DNA from: Priapulus caudatus
Taxonomy: Eukaryota > Priapulida > Priapulimorpha > Priapulimorphida > Priapulidae
Length of the DNA stretch: 27,146 nt
Reading direction: 5' to 3'
NCBI RefSeq assembly: GCF_000485595.1
Contig: NW_014578026.1
Coordinates: 1-27,146 of the forward strand
The notes under the pieces were generated by a model. The model was not told where the DNA came from and did no database searches. It saw only the letters and a program-made list of their open reading frames with translations. Position 1 is the stretch's first letter. The number at the start of each line of letters is the position of its first letter. This document shows, one piece after another, positions 19,641 to 27,146 of this stretch. The translations under genes were made by a program, and so were the position numbers.

Positions 19641-22640
19641 CATACAGAGAGATACAAACGCAGCGCCACGCACCACGCACACACGCGAACACGATGCTCA
19701 TGACAACACGAGTACAAACGCGGTCACGCGCACGCAACTCCGCACTACGGACCCCAGTGCGGTACGCGAAAATCACAATGGCGACTGCACGCGCAGACGG
19801 CGTACGATCATACCACACACACAGCAGAGCACACGACGACAGCAGCAAGGCGGGGAAGGTTGGGCACACGACAGCAGCGCACAGTCGACACACAGGCACA
19901 CAGGATGGGTGGGGGAGGGAGTCACACCAACCGCACGCCAATGGCACGCGAAGCTCGCGCGCGAGAGGGTGGGTGATGGGTGGAGGACAGTGAAAGGGAA
20001 GGGTTGGGTTGGATGGAGGAGCGGCGCCACAGATAGGTGCATACACTGCATGATGTGATTTAAGAGGAAATAGATCATTTCTGCGTGGGCATGGGCAGTT
20101 TTTTCCAAACTTTACACAAAACGATATACCAAATGTTTAAGATCTCCAAGCATTCTACAGACAATTCATTATAATTTATATAGCGATAATATATTGAGTA
20201 TCAAACAGATGAAAGAAGTACATTATATATGTTATAATATCATTATGATATAATCTTAGTTCCTTACGAAATGGGATGAATGAAATCTTTGCCAGGCCAC
20301 TGTAATTGATTGTCTCAATGGCATCCCGCTACGAGGGGGCGACACTTGCCAACTGTTATTTCTTCATCTTAAAACAGATCGGGTCGAGCATCGCATGCAT
20401 AAGGACCGCGCTCAGTATAGAGGACATCGAGCGGGCCGCTATGAGGTTAGAGAGACCCATCTATGGTTATATTTATTAGTTCGATGATGTTATAGGGTGA
20501 GAGAGGAAAGCATGTTCTAGTGTGGAAAAGATGGCGGGTGAATAATGATCGAAGTAGTGAGATAACATAGTACATGAGGGGGGGTTGGGGCGACAGGCAT
20601 CCTTCCTGGAGACGAGAACATGACGTGGGTGGGCGCGTAAATAAGTCGCGAGAGGCGTGGGTAGTTGCCAGTAGTGGTGCTTACGCGGTCAGATTGATAG
20701 AGGAGAGACAGTGAGAGAGAAGAGGATAAGCTAATAAGAGGGGGGAGTCAGAATGAGTAAGCGATGTGAGAGGGGAGGCGAGGACTCCGGGTACCAGGAC
20801 GTGCGGATGAAATGTTATGGTGAGGGGAGAGCTGGGGGGGCAGAGACGGTTGTAGAGGCGTGCGCGCGCTCGCCGGCGGTGAGTAATAGGATGTGAGTTG
20901 ACAACGGGAGGTAAGTTCAGTTGTTACTCCGTTAGAGAAGTATGGCGCATGTTGAGGGGCCGAGCGAGTTGGTAGCTGCGGGGCTTGAGGGAGGTGAGTA
21001 CACGAGAGGGAGGTTATGGAGCTGTCGGAGGTTGAAGAGAGTGCGCGCGGGTACGCGGATTGAGAACCAATTAGGCAGACAGTAGTGGAGTGAGGTGGAG
21101 ATTATTCTTGGAGATAAAGTCAACTATTTCGAGGTGTATTGTAGTTGGAGAAAAGAGTAGAGGCAGGGAGGGTGTAGCTCGCGAGGGGATCTGAGAGGTA
21201 TTAGGGATAGAGTTTTAGCTGGAGTACGACTGAGACGGCTTACGTCTGAGCAGCTGGTTCGGCAGTCAGAAGGGGATTTTTTCGGCGTTGTAGCAGGGCA
21301 GTGACTCTCACTACGGAGGGGTAGAGTCGAGGAAGCAAAATATGTGAGAGTCGGCGTTGTGTAGCGCGGTGAGCAAAATGATTTACCTTTACTAGTGCCT
21401 GGAGAAACGAGGGATGCAGTGCCGAGGAAAGGGAGTATGAGGCGGCCTCAGTGCGTCGCGCGGCATGCTTTCGTCCACTAGTGGCGTCTACTGGCACGGG
21501 CCTATGTATAGAAGGAAATCACGTAAGTGTTAATGATCACTCAACCGAGCAACAATTCATAAGAGTAGCAGGCCTATTGTTTTGACAATCCAGGGTGGAT
21601 TCTGTCGTATGTATTGACTGTGGATATTCTGAGAGTTCTTTGAGAGTGAGGCGGAGTAATTCGTGCTCGCAATTGCATGATCGTAACCCGTTAAAGATTT
21701 CCTAAGGTTGTCTCTAGTGAGCCTCGAGTATAGAGATATAGAGAGACAGTGAGTGTGAGTAGAGACTGGCGGGTCTTATTAATGAGGAATATGACCTTGC
21801 TAATGTGGTGGAGCGGTATAAGGACGCATTGTAAAGCTGTGGCCGCGCCGTATAGCAACTCGAGACGGCTTAGTGACCCAAGCGATGGATGTATATAAAC
21901 AGAGTAAAAGCATACAGGGAGAGTGGTGGTGTAGGGCAGAACGAAAGACGGCAAGTATGTCGTCGTATTGCGTAGTGGCAGATGGCGTGGTGGAGCACGT
22001 GGGCGCACCGGTAGGGTCCTGCGTGTGTGGGGTGAGTGGGTCGGGATGAGGATGTGTGGCGTGATGAGTGCCGTCTCCGTGTCCGCCTCTAGCGCGGTCG
22101 CATATGACGTGGTCTCGCATATCACGGTTAGTGCTAGCGCAGGAATTCTTAGACTGTCTGCTGCACGTCGCGGGGACTGCGGACGGCCGCTGCAGTCGTC
22201 GATTTCCATCAGCAAAGCTGGCGACTTAGTCCCGATGTGATATCTTGGCTCCAACTGTTAAAATCAGGGAAGGGTGGAAATGAATCGTTGAGCGTACATT
22301 GCAGTTTCGAAGTCCGATCGTCATTTGCTTGGCTTTCAATGCTTGCAATAGCAACACTTGTTGCAGATCGCTTTAACTTTGTTGCAGGAGGGCGTTCACA
22401 TTGTTCAATGAGCTGAAGCAGCTTGTTTGGCGAGGATGCGGCTGTCGCCAGGTTTGGACTGTGTGCAACTGGCGGCTTATCACATTGGTTTGCAATCCGC
22501 TTACACTTGTGTTGGCAATGCTTTACACTTGTGCAATAGCGTTCACGTCTTGTTGCAATAGCGTTTTCATCGTGTTTGCCAATTCGCTTTGACATCTCGT
22601 TGGCAATACTCCCTAGTTGGCAAATAGCGTTAAATCACTT
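19641..22640 (-). pseudogene. Indel-rich copy of prominin exon block (duplicate of about 24.01-25.96 kb)
   Basis: From about 20030 to 22300 this follows the clean block 24010-25790 in the same order and orientation, with small insertions (often G) every few to few tens of bases. Recognisable anchors: ATAGGTGCATACAC, AGAGGAAATAGATCATTTCTG, GGGGCGACACTTGCCAACT (CRPLW exon copy, about 20267-20350), the ESTSV and AAVDAV exon copies (about 21250-21310 and 21390-21495), CCAGGGTGGATTCTGTC, and the LEQDI exon copy (about 22008-22249, still showing SQDITSGLS). The GVEDYG exon copy is not clearly recognisable. No frame survives. The density and insertion bias suggest unpolished long-read sequence rather than an old pseudogene. 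Its position between 22926 and 19136 is where these exons should be in family order. Confidence 0.75.
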
Positions 22641-22915
22641 GGTTGCAATAGCTTACACGTGTTGCAATAGCTTACACGTGTTGCAATAGCTTACACTTGT
22701 TGCAATCACTTACACTTGTTGCAATCGCTTACATCTTGTTCCGGAGGCAAGTCGCTTACACTTGTTGCAATCGCTTACACTTGTTGCAATAGCTTACACT
22801 TGTTGCAATAGCTTACACTTGTTGCAATAGCTTACACTTGTTGGGATAGCTAACAGTTGTTGCCATAGCTAACACTTGTTGCGATAGCTAACACTTGTTG
22901 GGATAGCTAACTAGT
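22640..22915. repeat. 19-bp minisatellite (TTGCAATAGCTTACACTTG)
   Basis: Tandem copies of TTGCAATAGCTTACACTTG with variants (AATCGC, GGGATAGCTAACAG). A noisier extension reaches back to about 22345. It lies in the prominin intron between the MVDID and LEQDI exons; the second copy of the array is at about 25798-26350. Confidence 0.85.
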
Positions 22916-22925
22916 GGCTACTCAC

Positions 22926-23072
22926 CAGAATTTCGTAGGCAGTCGTATCAAGCTTGCTCAACACCTCATTGAATTTCTCCAGCTGCTCTTTCAGCTCTGG
23001 TGTTAAAATACTGACGGTTGTCAGGTCGATCTCATCAGTAACTGCCTTCACTAGTTCATCAATATCTACCAT
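22926..23072 (-). CDS. Prominin exon (extracellular loop 2, MVDIDELV...)
   Basis: 147 nt, phase 0 to 0, after acceptor CCGCAG and before donor CTG/GTGAGT. It encodes 49 residues including VDIDELVKAVTDEIDLTTVS and EQLEKFNEVLSKLDTTAYEI. This corresponds to the helical stretch after NISEH in human PROM1 (ISSELESLKVN... then NLQDF...). It follows the ECRDN exon directly. A noisy copy is at about 26380-26550. Confidence 0.8.
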
Positions 23073-23301
23073 CTGCGGGCAAAATATTTGATTTGTTAGT
23101 AAGATCATGATTGCAGACAGTATCGATACGTATAAGAAAATCGACAACGGCGACGAAAATAAGATGACGATAACAACTACGAGATCGACGAATTGAGATA
23201 TTGATCAGGAAAAAGATATAATCACGAGAAATGAGAATCACGTAGTGTAGAGTTAGTTATAAATGTAGCGAATCCATATGGTCTTATCGAATGTACTATA
23301 C

Positions 23302-23386
23302 CTCTGACGGATCTGGTAAATCATTCAGGTCGTAGACGTTGTCTAACTTTATGACATCCCATATTGCCCTGTTGTCCCTACACTCT
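23302..23386 (-). CDS. Prominin exon (ECRDNRAIWDVIKLDN)
   Basis: 85 nt encoding ECRDNRAIWDVIKLDNVYDL and NDLPDPSE, after a TTCTCTCTGTAG acceptor and before a weak GTATAG donor. It matches the conserved prominin signature C-x-x-(N/G)RG-x-(Y/W)-x-x-L-x-L-x-N in the second extracellular loop, including a family-conserved Cys. The first base completes the last codon (Lys) of the 23614-23729 exon, so the joint reads ...TDVLK-ECRDN. A noisy copy is at about 26795-26891. Confidence 0.8.
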
Positions 23387-23613
23387 CTACAGAGAGAAAA
23401 AAACACGACAATAATAAGATGCCGACTCAGACGATAATGGCTGCACACCATAACTGTCTTCATAATTCGATTCGTAATCATCGGTTTAATTATTGGCTGT
23501 ATCGTTCGCTAATGTAACCTCGATCTCGATGACATAGTTAGAATACGGTGACCTTCTGAGTGAGACCTACTGAGACCTTCTAGTAAGCTGACCTTCTCTC
23601 GGTGAATGCTTAC

Positions 23614-23729
23614 TTGAGGACATCCGTGATGCGCAGCACGATGCTGCCGTCGTCGTACACAAGGTAGCTAAGCATGTACTCGTCGTCCTTCAAGTCGGTC
23701 ATCAAGGGCGTCCCCGGCACATCTACCAA
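23614..23729 (-). CDS. Prominin exon (LVDVPGTPLMTDL...)
   Basis: 116 nt after acceptor CGTATAG and before donor CAA/GTAAGC. It encodes LVDVPGTPLMTDLKDDEYML then SYLVYDDGSIVLRITDVL. By position and pattern (LxDxP...L, then a YLxxx segment, then xxVxxxC) it equals the start of the prominin second extracellular loop just after the fourth transmembrane helix. Phases join it exactly to the ECRDN exon. Exons for the earlier membrane helices and the first loop lie outside the window or were not recognised. Confidence 0.75.
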
Positions 23730-23847
23730 CTATACGAATTACTTCTATCTTAACATAGATGAAAGGTAGATGTAGTTAATATGGGTAGCGGTGGGTAGCG
23801 GATGTAGGTAGAGGGTATATCTTAACACAGATGTAGGTAGGTGTATA

Positions 23848-23937
23848 GTTAACATAGATGTATAGATGTATGTAGATGTAGTTAACATAGATGTATAGAT
23901 GTATGTAGATGTAGTTAACATAGATGTATAGATGTAG

Positions 23938-23984
<47 letters not shown>

Positions 23985-24011
23985 GCACGCGCATGCACGC
24001 ACACACGCCCA
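23848..24011. repeat. 33-bp minisatellite followed by AC microsatellite
   Basis: The unit GTTAACATAGATGTATAGAT, extended to 33 bases, begins at 23848, 23881 and 23914; degenerate relatives extend left to about 23755. It runs into a pure AC tract (about 23940-23980) and a CA/CG-rich tail. Sequence after about 24011 matches sequence after about 20034, so a duplication junction lies in this CA tract. Confidence 0.85.
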
Positions 24012-24227
24012 CAATAGGTGCATACACATGATGTGATTTAAGAGGAAATAGATCATTTCTGCGGTGCATGCGTTTTTCAAAACTTACACAAACATATACC
24101 AAATGTTTAAGTTCCAAGCATTCTAAGATCATTTCATTATATTTATATACGATAATATTATGAGTATCAAACAAATGAAAGAAGTCAATTATATATGTTA
24201 TATATATCATTATATATAATTACTTAC

Positions 24228-24304
24228 GAATGGATCGATGAAACTTTTGCAGGCCACTGTATTGATTGACTCAAATGCATTCCATAAGGGGCGACACTTG
24301 CCAA
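24228..24304 (-). CDS. Prominin exon (CRPLWNAFESINTVACKSFIDPF)
   Basis: Encodes CRPLWNAFESINTVACKSFI-DPF and ends at a strong donor TTC/GTAAGT in phase 0, which joins exactly to NASWFC at 19136. It matches the prominin segment C-(K/R)-P...A-x-x...C-x-x-(Y/F)-I-(I)DP before the last helix, with two family-conserved cysteines. The 5' boundary is uncertain: 24304 (acceptor ...AAG, needing a 1-base carry-over) or 24296 (phase 0, GGCAAG acceptor). The noisy copy near 20350 reads AACAG at this site, hinting that 24304 may be the true start. In the assembly this exon lies on the wrong side of the 23.6-22.9 kb exons. Confidence 0.75.
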
Positions 24305-24477
24305 CTTTATTTCTTATCTAAAAGATTGTCAGAAAGCATCCATGCAATAAAGTTCTACACGCGCTTCAGTAAAGACACACGCTATATATAGAGAGACACC
24401 ATTATGTTAAGTTCTTGATTTGTTCGATGATGTTATATCGACAACAATTGAAAAAGAATATCGAGTATTATACATAC

Positions 24478-24546
24478 AACATCTTCTAAGTGCACAACAT
24501 ACTGGTCGCCGTAATAAATCAACCTGGTTCCATAGTCTTCTACGCC
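24478..24546 (-). CDS. Prominin exon (GVEDYGTRLIYYGDQYVVHLEDV)
   Basis: 69 nt, phase 0 to 0, after acceptor TTCCAG and before donor GTT/GTATGT. It encodes GVEDYGTRLIYYGDQYVVHL-EDV. It matches the KKYGRTIIGYFEHYLQW region of prominin-1 in spacing (YG-x-x-I-x-Y-x-x-x-Y) and lies between the ESTSV and CRPLW exons, as expected. If a later GT is used instead, one or two residues would be added. Confidence 0.7.
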
Positions 24547-24584
24547 CTGGAACACAACGCATAATATAAAAACTATATACACTA

Positions 24585-24670
24585 ATACCCCGTACAGACT
24601 ACGAATTTTATATGGTACTAAACTAGCGCGCGTTAGACGCGCGCTAAAATTCGTAGTCTGTACGGGGTAT
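24585..24670. mobile_element. 86-bp foldback element with 26-bp perfect arms
   Basis: The left arm (24585-24610) starts ATACCCCGTACAGACTACG; the right arm (24645-24670) is its exact reverse complement. Nested inside is a second stem, TAGCGCGCGT-TAG-ACGCGCGCTA. It sits in a prominin intron, contains no gene, and shares CAGACTA(A)CGAAT with the hairpin at 16541-16586. Confidence 0.7.
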
Positions 24671-24875
24671 AAGTTCAGTTGTTACCGGCGCATGTTATCG
24701 GCGTGCTGTCGCACGCAGTAGGCAAATCGGACCCAAAAAAACCGAGCGCGCGTATGAAAACAGTAATTAGGTATTACTAAACGTTCAAAGTTTACAACGT
24801 TTTTTGAAGAATCCCGAGCTCTTAACCCGAGTAATTGTAATGGAAGGTAATTTTACTGAAATACATCTACGTTAC

Positions 24876-24929
24876 AGCTCGGTTCGCCAGGTGAAGGATT
24901 TCTTCGCGTTGTAGCACAGAAGTAGACTC
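24876..24929 (-). CDS. Prominin exon, small (ESTSVLQREEILHLANRA)
   Basis: 54 nt, phase 0 to 0, flanked by a pyrimidine-rich acceptor (CTCCGACTCCCGTAG) and donor GCT/GTAACG. It encodes ESTSVLQREEILHLANRA, which fits the gap between the AAVDAV and GVEDYG exons in length. Family similarity is weak, so the call rests mainly on phase, position and its presence in the noisy copy. Confidence 0.55.
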
Positions 24930-24992
24930 CTACGGGAGTCGGAGAACAAAATATCTGAATCCCTTTATAGGCGCGGTGAGCAAATGATTTAC

Positions 24993-25073
24993 CTTACTGA
25001 CGATGTCAGTGCCACTGGTCTGTATTATATCCTCAGTATCCTCCATGCTTTCCGTCACTGCGTCTACTGCAGC
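24993..25073 (-). CDS. Prominin exon (AAVDAVTESMEDTEDIIQTS...)
   Basis: 81 nt, phase 0 to 0, after acceptor TATACATAG and before donor AAG/GTAAAT. It encodes 27 residues, AAVDAVTESMEDTEDIIQTS and GTDIVSK, aligning with the SLSTLYQSVKILQRTG region of prominin-1. If CTGCAG (25 bases into the acceptor region) were used instead, the frame would open with a stop, so the upstream AG is preferred. Confidence 0.65.
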
Positions 25074-25504
25074 CTATGTATAAAGGAAATACACGCAAGT
25101 GTTAATGATCACTCAACCAGAGCAACAATTCATATAGAGTAGCAGGCTATTTTTGACAATCCAGGGTGGATTCTGTCCGTATGTATTTGACTGTGAAATT
25201 CTATTCAACTTTCGACGAGTATCACAGTAATTCGTGCTCGCATGATGATCGTAACCCGTTAAATTTCCCTAGGTTTTCCCACCGACTAAATAAAAACCAA
25301 TTGTAACTATATATAATGTCTTTATAATAGAATATGACCTTGCAATGTGGTGGGAGCGTAGAACCATTTAAGCGCTCCCGGCGCGTTACATCAACGCTTA
25401 GTGACCCAACAGATTATATAACAATAAAAGCATACAGGAATTCGTGTGGGTGAGAAGAGGCGAAGTATGTCGTATTGCTAGTCAGACCTTGGTCGAGCAC
25501 CCAC

Positions 25505-25723
25505 CGGTAGGTCCTGCGTGTGTGTTTCTAGTGTCGGTATTTGCGAGAGTGCCGTCTCCGTGTCCGCCTCTAGCGCGTCCATATACGTGGTCTGCATATC
25601 ACGGGTTATGCTAGCCAGGAATTCTAGACTGTCCTGCACGTCCGGGGACTGCGACGCCGCTGCATCGTCGATTTCATCAGCAAAGCTGGACAGACTTAGT
25701 CCCGATGTGATATCTTGCTCCAA
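25505..25723 (-). CDS. Prominin exon (LEQDITSGLSLSSFADEIDD...)
   Basis: 219 nt, phase 0 to 0, after acceptor TTTTACAG and before donor CCG/GTGGGT. It encodes 73 residues including SLSSFADEIDDAAASQSPDV, RDMQTTYMDALEADTET and a C-terminal ETHTQDLP. It aligns with prominin-1 from NLLSFAYDLEAKANSLPP through the following helical repeat. It should follow the MVDID exon (22926), but in the assembly it lies upstream of it in gene direction. A frame-broken copy is at about 22008-22249. Confidence 0.8.
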
Positions 25724-25797
25724 CTGTAAAATCAGGGAAGGGTGGAATGAATCGTGCGTATTGAGTTCCGGAAGTCGACGTCATTGCTTGGCTTTCG

Positions 25798-26350
25798 ATG
25801 CTTGCAATAGCTAACACTTGTTGCAATCGCTTACACTTGTTGCAATCGCTTACACTTGTTGCAATAGCAACACTTGTTGCAATAGCTTACACTTGTTGCA
25901 ATCGCTTACACTTGTTGCAATCGCTTACACTTGTTGCAATAGCTTACACTTGTTGCAATAGCTTCACTTGTTGCAATTAGCGTTCACTTGTCTTCTCTTT
26001 TTTTTTCTCTTTGCGTTCTGTTTTTTCTTGCCAATCGACTTACACTCGTTGCAATAGCTTACCATGTTGCAATAGCTAACACTTGTTGCAATAGCTTACA
26101 CCCGTGTTGCAATAGTCATTACCACGATTGTATGCAATAGTTACACTTGTTTGCCAAACACTCTACACTTGTGCTAATGCTTACACTTGTTGCAATAGCG
26201 TTCACTTGTTGCAATAGCTTACACGTGTTGCAATAGCTTACACTTGTTGCAATCGCTTACACTTGTTGCAATAGCTTACACTTGTTGGCGCATTAGCTAA
26301 CAGTTGTTCCATAGCAACACCTTGCTTGGGATAGCTAACCACCTTTGTTT
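25798..26350. repeat. 19-bp minisatellite, second array
   Basis: The same TTGCAATAGCTTACACTTG unit as at 22640-22915, clean to about 25975. After that it is interrupted by a T-rich stretch and indel-rich copies. It is intronic between the LEQDI exon and the noisy MVDID copy. Confidence 0.85.
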
Positions 26351-27146
26351 GGGATAGCTAACGCTAGTGGCTACATCACCAGGACTTTCGATAGACAGTT
26401 CGTTTAATCAAGCTTGCTCAACACCTCAATTGAATTTCTCCAGCTGCCGTTTCAGCTGCTCGGTTGTGTAATAATACTGACGGTTTGTCAGGGTCGATCT
26501 CATCAGTTGTACTGCCTTCGGACTGTTCCAGTTCAATATCTTACACATCTGCGGGCAAAAATATTGATTTGTTAGTTAGATCATGGATTGCAACAGTATC
26601 GATACGTATAAAGAAAATCGCACAACGGCGACGAACAATTAAGATGACGATAACAACGGTACGAGGGATCGACGATTGATGATAGTTGATCAGGAAAAGC
26701 AGGTATAATCACGAGAAAATGAGAATCAAGTAGTGATAGAAGTTAGTTATAAATTGTAGACGAATCCATATATGGTTTTTATCAATGTACTATACCTCTG
26801 ACGGATGTTGGTATAATCGATTCAATTGGTCGATAAGACGTTGTCTAACCTTTATGACATCCCATATTTGCCCTGTTGTCCCTACACGTCTCTACAGAGT
26901 TAAAACAAAACGGACAATATAATAAGATTGGCCGACTCAGACGATAATGGCTTGCACACCATAACTGTCTTCATAATTCGATTCGTAAATCATGCGGTTT
27001 AATTATTGGCTGTATCGGTTGTGCTGTATATAACCTCGATGCTCTCGATAATTTCACATGGGGCTTTGTAGATACGGTGACCGTTCTTGAGGATAGAGAC
27101 CTATACTTGCAGACCTTCTAGTGAGCTGACCTTGCTCCACCCGGTG
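25980..27146 (-). pseudogene. Indel-rich copy of prominin exon block (duplicate of about 22.64-23.61 kb)
   Basis: Follows 22640-23610 in order and orientation with frequent small insertions. Anchors: AAGCTTGCTCAACACCTCA, CTGCGGGCAAAA, CAGTATCGATACGTATA, CTATACCTCTGACGGAT, GACGATAATGGCT, CACACCATAACTGTCTTCAT. Exon copies: MVDID at about 26380-26550 and ECRDN at about 26795-26891, both frame-broken. The copy stops at the window end just before the LVDVP exon would come. The likely origin is unpolished long-read sequence; a decayed true duplication is the alternative. Confidence 0.75.

Noticed and set aside
19190-19993. 267-codon Thr/His/Arg-rich frame, and Cys/Val-rich frames opposite
   Set aside because: Translations of the CA-rich minisatellite and the noisy segment.
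22209-22595. 128-codon minus-strand frame
   Set aside because: Most of it crosses degenerate minisatellite units; only the last residues (SQDITSGLS) are a broken prominin exon copy.
22640-26350. Regular 19-bp repeats resembling a CRISPR array
   Set aside because: Units are directly adjacent with no unique spacers, and the context is an intron of an animal gene.

Overview
This is animal (metazoan) nuclear DNA, most likely from an invertebrate. The window has spliced genes with GT-AG introns, degenerate TTAGGG-type repeats, many micro- and minisatellites, transposon debris and a 695-base run of N. No operon-like gene packing, Shine-Dalgarno sites or prokaryotic gene families are visible. I cannot name the species.

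Left part (1-11,900): no intact gene was recognised. It holds a CT tract (about 543-700), a set of inverted-repeat elements (about 1200-1820, 2441-2693, 3312-3480), a GC-rich degenerate repeat (about 1860-2440), a purine-rich minisatellite of about 1 kb (about 4360-5335), and a frame-broken transposon-associated gene on the minus strand (about 7140-9340). It ends with a 300-bp mobile element with a 9-bp target duplication (10541-10840), an assembly gap (10956-11650) bordered by a perfect palindrome, and a further inverted-repeat element (11741-11901). All five telomere-like tracts I noticed lie between the arms of an inverted repeat.

Middle part (about 13,240-15,730, plus strand): a six-exon gene of the FAM169 family (soluble lamin-associated protein/GNAT-like fold). 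All exon phases fit, giving about 275 residues and ending just after the GNAT-like domain. A poly(A) signal lies downstream.

Right part (17,569-27,146, minus strand): the 3' half of a prominin (CD133-like) gene, convergent with FAM169. Nine clean exons cover the second extracellular loop, the last transmembrane helix and the cytoplasmic tail, with two possible C-termini; a tenth exon may be the alternative last exon. The clean exons are out of family order. Two clean blocks (about 22.64-23.94 kb and 24.01-25.96 kb) are each present a second time as indel-rich copies (about 26.0-27.15 kb and 19.64-22.64 kb). The noisy copies look like unpolished long-read sequence, so the tandem arrangement is more likely a scaffolding or gap-filling artefact than a true duplication. 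The junctions fall in CA-rich repeats.

The two genes show no sign of acting together. The most unusual biology in the window is the repeated association of telomere-like tracts with the centres of inverted-repeat elements.
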